A stretch of 13,604 nucleotides of DNA, taken from Chloroflexota bacterium (GTDB lineage: Bacteria > Chloroflexota > Anaerolineae > Promineifilales > Promineifilaceae). Location of the stretch: positions 4,111,428 through 4,125,031 of the forward strand of contig CP070688.1 in the NCBI GenBank assembly GCA_020353135.1, given 5' to 3'. The notes under the pieces are model-generated. The model was not told the DNA's origin. It did no database searches and worked only from the letters and a program-made list of their open reading frames with translations. Within the stretch, counting starts at the first letter, position 1, and each line of letters starts with the position of its first letter. Shown here one piece after another: positions 6,809 to 13,596 of the stretch. The position numbers and the translations under genes are program-made.

Positions 6809-9058
6809 CTACCTAAAAATCTGGGGCAAGATTATAACACGATGGACGAGAATCGCATCCGGCGTCCCGGCGTCGGCTTCAGGTGACCAAGCTTCCATAT
6901 TGCCGGCCGCGTCGATGGCCTGGCTGCGGAACCAGTAGTCGCCGCCTCCAGCTAGATCGAAGTGTTTTGTGTTGCCAGGGTAGTTAGACAACCAGCCAAG
7001 CCAGTCCTGTTCCCCGTCCGGCCGGTACTCAACGTTATATCGAAGACCGCCGGATCCACTGTCTTGACCGCTCCAAACTGGCAGGATCCGGCCGTCCTCC
7101 TCAAAAATGACGACGTAACGGACGGCCGAAGTAGGTGCGACTGTGTCGATCCCAAACCTGGCCTGGTTTGATTCGGCGATCTGGTGGCAGTTTGTGGTGG
7201 CCTTAACCCGCCAGTAGAGTTGATTGTAGTCCCGTGGAAAGGAGATAAGGTGGGACGTTTTCACACCAGAGAAATCCTGGCCGAAGACGAGATTAGTGAA
7301 TCCCGGATCGCTGGCCACTTCCAATCTCGTGCTCTGAACGTGCTGGCCGTTGGCTATTGACCAGTTGAGAGTGACGTTTCTATCTTTCCGCCAGGCACCA
7401 TTGGCGGGCGTCATGCCTGATATCGATGGCAAGGAACAGGCACTGGTAGGTCGCAGGCGCAGCGCATCAAACCAGACTCCAAGGCTACTGTCAGTTTGGG
7501 TCAAGTTGCTTAGTTTGATAACCGTACTGTTGCCAGCCGCGAACTGGAATGTACCTAGACTCATCCAGGTCCTAACGTGGTCTTCCTGGCTCAGGGTGAC
7601 CGGGCTGACGCCGTTGGCATGGCTTATGGTATAAGCGGCGCCGTCTGTCTCTGCGGCGCCGGTGATGCAATAGGGGATGAAAGCCTGCAAATCGTAAAAA
7701 CCACCCTGGGCCAGATTCGGCCGCCACTCGCCGCGGTTGATGGTAGCGCCAGGGTCTTGGGTTGACCAGGCGTAGTAGGCATGACCATTGTGACCACAAT
7801 TGTCGGCCGCCACGAGCCAGCCGGGCACGTTGTTCTTACTGAAGGCGGTCGAAAGCTCGTCGACGTAAACGGTTTCGATATCGACTTTGTTGGCCACCTG
7901 ATCTCGCAGCCAGGGCAGCAGGGCGTAGGCCTGATCACCCGGACACTGGGTTGTGCCAACGTCACGATGACCCATCAGGTTGGGGTGAAGCCCGCTCAGA
8001 TTTGGCAGGTAACCACTGCCATGCACGTCGATTCCCCGCTGATCGGCTTTCCAGGCGAACAGCTCGACGGCCGAGTTAAGCATAGGCGCTGGCGGGCTAG
8101 CGGAAACGTAGGTTCCGATAAAAGCCAGAGCCATGCTGCCGGTGTTGGCATGGCCGGCATGGGTGCCGATCACGTCGTCGCCGCCGAGGTGCCCCTCGTA
8201 CATGACGCCCTGTGGGTCGACCAGGAAGTTGTAGCCGATGTCGCCCCAGCCGCGGCAGCCGGAACAGGCCGGCGAATCCGGGAAAGTGTGGTACCGCCAT
8301 ATGGCGCGCACGACGGCCGCCCAGTTCGTGCTGCTGTTGCCGGTGACAGTATGGTGTACGATCAGGTGGCTGACCGTGTGGTAGGCCAGTCCATCGCTGT
8401 AGTTGCAGGCCGGGTCGAGACACCAGGTACCGCGGCCGACCACCGAGGGTTTGGGGTAGCCGGCGACATCGGCTGGCGGCTGTTGGGCGTCGATCTCGGC
8501 CTGTCGGGCGGCCATCTCGGCCGCCGTCGGTCCCTGAGTTGAGTCGAAGAAGGTGACATTCAGCGCTCGCAGGAGCGGTGAAGGCCGGCCTGCGTAGCGG
8601 GCGAAGCTGACAAAAAACTGCACGAAACTGTGAGTGCCATCTTCGCCCGGCACGGCGATCATCTGGCCAATGATGTCCTCGTCTTCAGGCGTCATCCAGT
8701 CGGCATTAGGGGTCAACTGGTACCAGTCGCTCCAGCGATCGCCGTTCTTGCTCGTCCTAATCTGTACCGTCAGGTTGCTGTCGTCCGGCACGTCGGCCGA
8801 CCAACTGGGGACCAGGACGTTGAATGGTAACGGGGCAACAAGGACGCCAGACGTATAGTGGCCGTTGCCGGCGTCCTCGGCCAGGATCAGGCCGTCGCCT
8901 GAGATGACCAGGTTCTGATGCTGACCCTCGCCGAAATCGGCCGGGCCTAAAGAAAGCGCGCCGGTTAAGATCTCCGAGTTGTTTCTCGCCGATGTGGCTG
9001 CGGCCGTGGCCAAAATAAAGACAAGCAGCCCAAACAGTGGAATGCTTCTTCTGTTCAT
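6809..9058 (-). CDS. Secreted PGRP-type N-acetylmuramoyl-L-alanine amidase with golvesin-like and Ig/Fn3-like modules
   Basis: Predicted zinc amidase that cleaves peptidoglycan between muramic acid and L-alanine. Order: signal peptide (about 1-24); a beta-rich N-terminal domain (30-175); the amidase/PGRP domain (about 200-390); a golvesin/xanthan-lyase-like binding module (about 395-537); and two Ig/Fn3-like domains (about 545-637 and 640-735). Zinc ligands of the family are present: H235 in IVHHT, H364 in MGHRDVG and C372 in CPG. Catalytic Y276 lies in GWGDIGYNF. An extra disulfide-type pair, C265/C268, precedes it. At 749 residues it is far longer than a bare amidase. The start is ATG with AGG about 7 nt upstream. 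It lies 32 bp after the 2-hydroxyacid dehydrogenase stop, so it is probably co-transcribed. The likely role is remodelling of its own wall or attack on other cells; the substrate of the binding module is not visible. Confidence 0.87.
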   Translation of the reverse strand: MNRRSIPLFGLLVFILATAAATSARNNSEILTGALSLGPADFGEGQHQNLVISGDGLILAEDAGNGHYTSGVLVAPLPFNVLVPSWSADVPDDSNLTVQIRTSKNGDRWSDWYQLTPNADWMTPEDEDIIGQMIAVPGEDGTHSFVQFFVSFARYAGRPSPLLRALNVTFFDSTQGPTAAEMAARQAEIDAQQPPADVAGYPKPSVVGRGTWCLDPACNYSDGLAYHTVSHLIVHHTVTGNSSTNWAAVVRAIWRYHTFPDSPACSGCRGWGDIGYNFLVDPQGVMYEGHLGGDDVIGTHAGHANTGSMALAFIGTYVSASPPAPMLNSAVELFAWKADQRGIDVHGSGYLPNLSGLHPNLMGHRDVGTTQCPGDQAYALLPWLRDQVANKVDIETVYVDELSTAFSKNNVPGWLVAADNCGHNGHAYYAWSTQDPGATINRGEWRPNLAQGGFYDLQAFIPYCITGAAETDGAAYTISHANGVSPVTLSQEDHVRTWMSLGTFQFAAGNSTVIKLSNLTQTDSSLGVWFDALRLRPTSACSLPSISGMTPANGAWRKDRNVTLNWSIANGQHVQSTRLEVASDPGFTNLVFGQDFSGVKTSHLISFPRDYNQLYWRVKATTNCHQIAESNQARFGIDTVAPTSAVRYVVIFEEDGRILPVWSGQDSGSGGLRYNVEYRPDGEQDWLGWLSNYPGNTKHFDLAGGGDYWFRSQAIDAAGNMEAWSPEADAGTPDAILVHRVIILPQIFR

Positions 9059-9090
9059 TACTAACCTGCCAGATAATTCGTCATAGGATA

Positions 9091-10083
9091 TCAGTAACCG
9101 GCTGCCAGGTCGACCCGATTGGTTGGTTCCTGGCCGGCGGCAGCGGCGTTTAGCAAGACCGCCAGCTGCTTCATGCGCAGATCATTAGAGTCGGCCGTCG
9201 CGCCTGCACGATGCGGACTCATAACCACGTTGTCCAGCTCGTGGAAAGGGTAAGCTGACGGCGGCGTGTTGGGGCGACTTGCTTCTTCGGCCGGGTAGTT
9301 ATACCAGACGTCGAGTCCGGCGGCGTGCAGGCGGCCGTCCCGCAAGGCATGATATAGTGCCTCTTCGTCCACGATCGGTCCCCGGCCGACGTTGACCAGT
9401 AATGCCTTCTTCGGCAGTAGCGCCAGTTCTCGCCGGCCGATCAGGCCATCGGTCTCGGGCGTGTGCGGCAGGCAGATCAGCAGGACGTTGGCCTGGGGCA
9501 GCAGCCTGGGAAATTCTGGGGCCGGATGCACTTCGTCGGCCGATCCGACCGGCCGACGTGATGGCCGGCGGCGAGTGGCCAGAACCCGCATGCCTAGTCC
9601 CTTGCAGTAAATCGCCACTTGCCGGCCGATGGCGCCATAGCCCAGAATGAGGGCCGTATTGCCGGCTAACAGCACTGCCGGGCTGGGCTGGTAGCGGGGC
9701 GTCCAGTCATTTCTGCGCAGCAGCTGGTCGAAAGGCAGCACCAGTTTGGCCGCGCTCAACATCAGCGTCACGACCATTTCGGCCACGGGAATGGCGTTGT
9801 GGTGCAGATTGTGGACCGCGACATCCGGAAATTCAGCTAGCAACTGGCGGGTTTCGGGCGGCAGGCCGGCCCAGGGGATGATCAGGGTTTGCAGAGCCGG
9901 ACCGGCGGTCAAGTCCTGGCGCGTTGGCCGGCCGGCGATCAGGATGCCGGTGTCTGGCGGCATGGGCCGATCTGCGTCGGTCGTCAGGCGGACGGCCGGA
10001 TCAAGTTGCTCCCGAAGCTGGTCCAGATATTCGGTCGCCGGAGGCTGCAGATAGTGGGCTTTGATTCGCGCACCCGTACTCAT
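9091..10083 (-). CDS. D-isomer-specific 2-hydroxyacid dehydrogenase family protein, atypical active site
   Basis: NAD(P)-dependent reductase of 2-keto acids to D-2-hydroxy acids. The nucleotide-binding motif is GYGAIG (148-153), followed by the basic stretch ATRRRPSRR (169-177). That stretch replaces the acidic residue typical of NAD enzymes and suggests NADP preference. Active-site R234 lies in NVGRGPIVDEEAL and H291 in SPHRAG. The glutamate normally found before proline (EP, in DVFxxEP) is instead Y263 in DVWYNYP, so the usual Arg-Glu-His set is incomplete. Length 330 is normal. No clear ribosome binding site precedes the ATG; it follows the enoyl-CoA hydratase stop by 51 bp. I recall DVW(W/Y)NYP sequences in other bacterial members, so this may be a distinct subfamily rather than a mutant. 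Substrate unknown. Confidence 0.85.
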   Translation of the reverse strand: MSTGARIKAHYLQPPATEYLDQLREQLDPAVRLTTDADRPMPPDTGILIAGRPTRQDLTAGPALQTLIIPWAGLPPETRQLLAEFPDVAVHNLHHNAIPVAEMVVTLMLSAAKLVLPFDQLLRRNDWTPRYQPSPAVLLAGNTALILGYGAIGRQVAIYCKGLGMRVLATRRRPSRRPVGSADEVHPAPEFPRLLPQANVLLICLPHTPETDGLIGRRELALLPKKALLVNVGRGPIVDEEALYHALRDGRLHAAGLDVWYNYPAEEASRPNTPPSAYPFHELDNVVMSPHRAGATADSNDLRMKQLAVLLNAAAAGQEPTNRVDLAAGY

Positions 10084-10134
10084 ACAGGTTCAATATCTAG
10101 AGAGGCAATTGCGCCCTGGGTTACTCTTGCCTTT

Positions 10135-10920
10135 TCAACGACCTTGCCATTCCGGCGGTCGCTTGTTGACGAAAGCATCCATGCCCTCTTTTTGGTCGTC
10201 GCTGGCGAAGAGCATGTAGAAGAGGCGCCTTTCATGGGCCAGGCCAGACTGGAGCGACGTTTCGAAGGCGGCGTTGACCGCTTCCTTGGCCAACCGGACG
10301 GCTATGGGCGCGCGGGCGGCGATCTCGGCCGCGAATTTCACCGCTTCCTCGAGATATACTTCGGCCGGCACAACCTGGTTGACCAGGCCGTGACCCAACG
10401 CTTCATCCGCGGTCAGGAAACGGCCGTTGAGGACCATCTCCATGGCCAGGGCTTTGCCCACGGTTCGGGCCAGGCGCTGGGTGCCGCCGGCGCCCGGTAT
10501 GACGCCAATGTTGATCTCTGGCTGGCCGAAGCGGGCTGTCTCGCTGGCGACGATCATATCGCAGGCCATGGCCAACTCGCAGCCGCCGCCCAAAGCATAG
10601 CCGGATACGGCGGCGACGACGGGCTTGGCGATACGCTTCAAACGATCCCAGTAGTTGATGAAGGGATTGTTTAGCATGGAGACCACCGTAGCCTCAGCCA
10701 TTTCGGTGATGTCCGCGCCAGCGGCGAAAGCCCGCTCGTTGCCGGTGATGACTATGCAGCCGACGTCGTCGGCCGCGTCGAAGGCTTCCAGGGCGGCGAT
10801 GATTTCGCTCATGATGGTCCTATTGAGGGCATTTAGCACCTTCGGCCGGTTCAACTGGATGATGCCGACTCTACCTTCGGTCCAGGTCAATATGAACTCG
10901 TACTTCGACTGGTCATTCAT
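10135..10920 (-). CDS. Enoyl-CoA hydratase / crotonase family protein
   Basis: Hydrates trans-2-enoyl-CoA to 3-hydroxyacyl-CoA, as in fatty acid beta-oxidation or related acyl-CoA routes. Both catalytic glutamates are present at the right distance: E115 in [13 protein letters not shown] and E135 in [19 protein letters not shown], matching rat mitochondrial E144 and E164. The oxyanion-hole stretches AAGADI (66-71) and GGGCE are intact. Length 261 is standard, with no targeting sequence. A strong GGAGG (complement of 10927-10931) stands 6 nt before the ATG. It lies between the CPBP-like gene and the 2-hydroxyacid dehydrogenase, with 110 bp upstream and 51 bp downstream. Close similarity to short-chain enoyl-CoA hydratases makes this the first choice. 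No thiolase or acyl-CoA dehydrogenase lies nearby, so the pathway is open. Confidence 0.92.
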   Translation of the reverse strand: MNDQSKYEFILTWTEGRVGIIQLNRPKVLNALNRTIMSEIIAALEAFDAADDVGCIVITGNERAFAAGADITEMAEATVVSMLNNPFINYWDRLKRIAKPVVAAVSGYALGGGCELAMACDMIVASETARFGQPEINIGVIPGAGGTQRLARTVGKALAMEMVLNGRFLTADEALGHGLVNQVVPAEVYLEEAVKFAAEIAARAPIAVRLAKEAVNAAFETSLQSGLAHERRLFYMLFASDDQKEGMDAFVNKRPPEWQGR

Positions 10921-11030
10921 GATTCTCCTCCATGGGGATTATTGGTTGGCGATTAGCGCTGTTATTGACCACGGCGCTTTGCAGCACCGGCCCTTGCTCG
11001 TTTATGGCAGCACATATGTTACTTCCAGGG

Positions 11031-11786
11031 TCAGACCCGGTAGTCTGATTCTTGTCTGGGCCACAGGCGCCAGATAATGATCAGATAGATGGCACTGCTA
11101 ATCAAGTACAGATTTCTTAGCTCGCCCGTGTTGACCGGATCCAGGGGCGCCATCACGTACCAGGTCGTCCAGCTCTGCAGGGCCTGGACGACAAGCGGAC
11201 CAAGGAAGCTGCCGGTGCGCAGGCGGATGACGCCGTATAACACGCCCCAGACCGTGAAATAGAGCAGTCCACTGGGGATAGCGGCAAAGGACTCTTGAAA
11301 AAACAAGAAGGCCAGCGCCCCGAACAAGATGCCGGCGCTTACGGCGGCCGTCAGCGGTCCGTGCCAGTCGGCGACGGAGCGGAAGAACAGGCCGTAAGCC
11401 CAGAGTTGGGTGCAGAACGCTTCAAAGAGCAAGAGATAGATGAACGTCCGCGCGCCCTCAGGCGAGCCATAGTTTGCCACTTCTACGGCGACGAAACGTA
11501 CGACTATGAAGGCCAACCAGGCCAGGGTCGCGAAACCAATGCCGGCCATGAGCGGCCGGCCACCGCGCAAACCCAGTCCTTTGAGACTATACCAGCGCCA
11601 GCCGACGAACCAACTGACCAGGCCAGCGCCGGCGAATTGCAGGGCGCGGCCGCTCTGGCTTTCGTCGGAGAGCGCGGCCGATCCTCCGGCCAGTAGGCTG
11701 AATAACGCTGCGCCGGCAATGGGCAACAGCAAGGCAAGTAAGACGCGGGTGAACGGTGGTATTGATGAGGCTGGTTGTTCGGACAT
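11031..11786 (-). CDS. CPBP (CAAX protease/Abi)-like membrane protein lacking catalytic residues
   Basis: Polytopic membrane protein with about 6-8 hydrophobic segments across 251 residues. The C-terminal pattern, VLYGVIRLRTGSFLGPLVV (182-200) followed by QALQS, matches the last motif of CPBP intramembrane proteases (GxxxGxxxxRTGSxxxPxxxHxxxN). The family's key residues are missing, however. In the first motif EExxxR aligns with TQLWAY (126-131), the FxxxH histidine is absent near FGALAF (155-160), and the final HxxxN reads QALQS (201-205). It is therefore probably a non-proteolytic relative. The start is ATG without a clear Shine-Dalgarno; TAAAAT (complement of 11796-11801) just upstream could be a -10 for a near-leaderless mRNA. 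It is first in the minus-strand run, back to back with the greA promoter. Family assignment is moderate; a simple unknown membrane protein remains possible. Confidence 0.68.
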   Translation of the reverse strand: MSEQPASSIPPFTRVLLALLLPIAGAALFSLLAGGSAALSDESQSGRALQFAGAGLVSWFVGWRWYSLKGLGLRGGRPLMAGIGFATLAWLAFIVVRFVAVEVANYGSPEGARTFIYLLLFEAFCTQLWAYGLFFRSVADWHGPLTAAVSAGILFGALAFLFFQESFAAIPSGLLYFTVWGVLYGVIRLRTGSFLGPLVVQALQSWTTWYVMAPLDPVNTGELRNLYLISSAIYLIIIWRLWPRQESDYRV

Positions 11787-11833
11787 GGCGTACGGATTTT
11801 AGCACTTAAGCCAGCCGAGAGCATGCGCCGAAC

Positions 11834-11862
11834 TCGACAGAATGGCCAGCCTCGGCTATACT
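11834..11862 (+). promoter_or_regulatory. Near-consensus sigma-70-type promoter upstream of greA
   Basis: TCGACA (11834-11839, five of six matches to TTGACA) and TATACT (11857-11862, five of six to TATAAT) are separated by exactly 17 bp. Transcription would begin near 11869, giving a leader of about 215 nt before the greA GTG codon. It is the best two-box promoter in the window. Confidence 0.65.
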
Positions 11863-11868
11863 AGCGGT

Positions 11869-12085
11869 TGTTAGTTACCCCGCTTTTTGGCGGGGTTGTT
11901 TATTCTAGAGCTTCCCGGCAAGTGAGCGACGCGTCCCGTGAGGGCGCATGTCGTTCAGAAGCCCGGCTTGCATCGTCTGTACCGGCCGCTTCCCATTCTA
12001 CCTGGTGAAGACAGCAAAAAAAGTGTTGGCGCCTGCGTTAGGTCGCCTTAAGCCTGCTCTGCCGGAGGCTCTTGGAGAGTGAGTA
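11869..12085 (+). ncRNA. Structured 5' leader or small RNA upstream of greA
   Basis: This is most of the longest gene-free stretch (11787-12085). From the predicted start it can form, in order: a 7-bp hairpin (11877-11896); a long hairpin, GAGCGAC/GTCGTTC (11924-11930 with 11950-11956), continuing through GCG/CGC and CCC/GGG to a GTGA loop (11938-11941) of GNRA type; a 9-position stem (11975-11983 with 12004-12012, one mismatch and one G-U pair); a stem with one bulge (GGCGCCT/AGGTCGCC, 12028-12047); and AGCCT/AGGCT (12051-12070) next to the greA ribosome binding site. Around the second hairpin two outer pairings exclude each other (GCAAG/CTTGC and GCTTC/GAAGC). I match it to no known riboswitch, 6S RNA, SRP RNA or tmRNA. 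The stems were found by eye, with no energy calculation. Confidence 0.4.
11877..11904 (+). terminator. Terminator-like hairpin at the very start of the greA leader
   Basis: ACCCCGC (11877-11883) pairs perfectly with GCGGGGT (11890-11896) around a TTTTTG loop and is followed by TTGTTTATT, a moderate T-rich run. It starts only about 8 nt after the predicted transcription start, too early to terminate usefully. It may stabilise the 5' end of the greA mRNA, attenuate it, or end a transcript from elsewhere. Confidence 0.45.
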
Positions 12086-12562
12086 GTGAACGACAGCGAT
12101 GTGATTTACGTAACCGAAGAGGGTCTAGAGAAAATCAAGACTGAATTGGATTACCTCAAAAACGAGCGCCGCGAAGAGATCTCGGAAAGACTGGAGTTAG
12201 CTATCTCGCACGGCGACTTGTCTGAAAATGCCGACTATGACTACGCCAAGCAGGAGCAAGCCTTTGTCGAGGGAAGAATCAAAGATCTGGAAGATTCGTT
12301 GCGCCGGGCGCAAATCATCGATCACGACGGCCGGAACGACAAGGTCAGGGTTGGCAGCACCGTCACAGTAGCCGAAGAAGGCTTTGAAGACGAAGAGGAA
12401 ACATATCACATCGTCGGCGTTCACGAAGCCGATCCAGCTAATGGCCGCGTTTCCAATGAATCGCCCATCGGCCGGGCTCTTTTGGGAGCGAAGGTGGGCC
12501 AAAAGGTCAAAGTGAACGCGCCGGCCGGGCAGATTCAATTCACCATCAAGGCGATTTCTTGA
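12086..12562 (+). CDS. greA: Transcription elongation factor GreA
   Basis: Rescues backtracked RNA polymerase by stimulating cleavage of the RNA 3' end in the secondary channel. The N-terminal coiled coil (about 12-75) has at its tip the family signature SHGDLSENADYDYAK (41-55), with the acidic pair D44 and E47 equivalent to D41 and E44 of Escherichia coli GreA. The C-terminal FKBP-like domain (about 85-158) includes VGSTVTVAEEG and SPIGRALLGAKVGQKVKV. Length 158 is exactly typical. The start is GTG, with GGAGAG (12074-12079) about 7 nt upstream; the next in-frame ATG would remove family sequence. It has its own promoter and a long structured leader. No convincing terminator follows in the 152-bp convergent gap (12563-12714), which shows only a short palindrome. 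Confidence 0.96.
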   Translation: MNDSDVIYVTEEGLEKIKTELDYLKNERREEISERLELAISHGDLSENADYDYAKQEQAFVEGRIKDLEDSLRRAQIIDHDGRNDKVRVGSTVTVAEEGFEDEEETYHIVGVHEADPANGRVSNESPIGRALLGAKVGQKVKVNAPAGQIQFTIKAIS

Positions 12563-12714
12563 GCCTGAGCACATTCAGGAATCGAAGCTTTCCAGTCAAT
12601 AACCCCGAAGACAATCATAAAAATTGCCGTGGGGGGCGCCTATTTCGCGGTTCGAACCTTCTCTGACACTTGGCTAAACCCCAGGGCTCAGGTACGCCGT
12701 TCGGATTTGGGCGA

Positions 12715-13596
12715 TTATTGTACCGTAGTGGAGCTAACGGTCACATGGTCCGCGCCGTCGGTGGATAGAAGACGGATGCCGCTCCGCGGATCGTAGACGC
12801 CAACACGTATCTGAAACTGGCCTGTCGCATCTGGTAGATTGACGTCATGTTGTTGGATGATGATGTCTCCGGTTTGCCAATGGGCGGCCGGCGCTCCCTG
12901 GGCGTCGTCCTGGCCAACAATGGCTCCGGACTCGTCTAGCAGGTGAACGAAGAAGCTCCGGTCGGCGGTCGGCGGCTTGTCTACTCGCCAGATGGCGATC
13001 AGTTCGGTCGAATCATCGTCCTCTACGAGGTGGTAATTCAACAGACTGATTTCCCCGCCAAAGGACGCTTCAGGTGGGTTATTGAACATCTCGGCGGCCA
13101 TTACCTCGTCGCCGACTTCGTAGAAAGTGAATGTGCCCAGCGGTTCAGGCTGAACGCCAACTGTGGATAAATGTTGCGAGAGGTTAGGGTGCAATGGCAA
13201 GGCTGTTGGATGGATGATGCGGCCGGTTTGAGCCTGGTCAGCTGCCGGGATGATGACAGCCCGGCCGGGATCGAAGTAGCGCAGGCTCAGGTCTTCTCGT
13301 TTCAGGGTCAATTCCATGGTCGGCGGGTCCATCGTCTCTGGCGTCCAACCGCCTACGGCGACCGGGCCGCCCCCCGGCTGGGAATCCAAATAGCTGGCCG
13401 CGTCGGTCAATGCTTGCTGCCATACGAACTGTACTTCTTCTTTAGTTGGCCATGTATGGAATATGGCTCGCCAGGTGCGGCCGACATTGAATATAAACAA
13501 CAGCAGGAAGAGCACAATTAACAGATTTCGCCGGAAAACTGGGGATAACCTTGTGGAAACTGTGGATAACGGTCTAAATAAGTGAATAACTTCCAA
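12715..13596 (-). CDS. Protein resembling the C-terminal tail of GT39-type membrane glycosyltransferases; possibly partial
   Basis: One membrane helix (about residues 24-39) is followed by an outer region. The stretch HTWPTKEEVQFVWQQALTDA (47-66) then PVAVGG (78-83) resembles the segment after the last helix of dolichyl-phosphate-mannose-type (GT39) glycosyltransferases. A beta-sandwich tail follows (182-290), with AIWRVDKP, FFVHLLDESG and VGVYDPRSGIRL. The catalytic membrane domain is absent. The listed start is a TTG without a proper ribosome binding site. The frame stays open through 13604, so the gene may continue off the window, or this may be a detached tail. The first 35 or so codons are AT-rich, use TTA several times, and overlap DnaA-box-like repeats, unlike the rest of the gene; the true start could lie downstream of them. 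Family recognition is from memory of Chloroflexota proteins. Confidence 0.6.
   Translation of the reverse strand: MEVIHLFRPLSTVSTRLSPVFRRNLLIVLFLLLFIFNVGRTWRAIFHTWPTKEEVQFVWQQALTDAASYLDSQPGGGPVAVGGWTPETMDPPTMELTLKREDLSLRYFDPGRAVIIPAADQAQTGRIIHPTALPLHPNLSQHLSTVGVQPEPLGTFTFYEVGDEVMAAEMFNNPPEASFGGEISLLNYHLVEDDDSTELIAIWRVDKPPTADRSFFVHLLDESGAIVGQDDAQGAPAAHWQTGDIIIQQHDVNLPDATGQFQIRVGVYDPRSGIRLLSTDGADHVTVSSTTVQ
13162..13170 (-). promoter_or_regulatory. Perfect DnaA box (isolated)
   Basis: TTATCCACA read on the minus strand (TGTGGATAA on plus) matches the DnaA-box consensus exactly. It lies inside the last coding region, encoding part of HLSTV, in the same orientation as the array at 13540-13590. 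It may be a chance coding occurrence. Confidence 0.4.
13540..13590 (-). promoter_or_regulatory. Array of DnaA-box-like repeats
   Basis: On the plus strand the repeats are TGGGGATAAC (13540-13549), TGTGGAAAC (13552-13560), TGTGGATAAC (13561-13570) and AGTGAATAAC (13581-13590), all in one orientation. The third contains a perfect DnaA box (TTATCCACA on minus); the others have one or two mismatches. Three units start 21 and 20 bp apart, two helical turns. The flank at 13571-13604 is clearly AT-rich against the surroundings. This looks like a DnaA-binding cluster, perhaps the edge of an origin, cut off by the window end. Confidence 0.5.

Noticed and set aside
7781..8542. A long 253-residue open frame opposite the amidase gene
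   Set aside because: It is fully antisense to a clearly recognised protein, has no ribosome binding site or family features, and is explained by GC-rich codon shadowing.
9889..10674. A 261-residue open frame opposite the dehydrogenase and hydratase genes
   Set aside because: It spans two well-supported minus-strand genes and the gap between them. Its protein sequence shows no family features.
11796..11801. TAAAAT on the minus strand as a leaderless promoter for the CPBP-like gene
   Set aside because: There is no supporting -35, and a near-zero leader would be needed. It is mentioned in the gene entry but not listed as a feature.
12645..12665. GGTTCGAACC resembling a tRNA T-loop (12649-12658)
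   Set aside because: The flanking bases do not form a T stem on either strand and no acceptor, D or anticodon arm is present. It is just a 10-bp palindrome.
12563..12714. Terminator for greA (CCTGA/TCAGG hairpin near 12564-12579)
   Set aside because: The stem is only 5 bp and no T run follows, so it is not credible as an intrinsic terminator.
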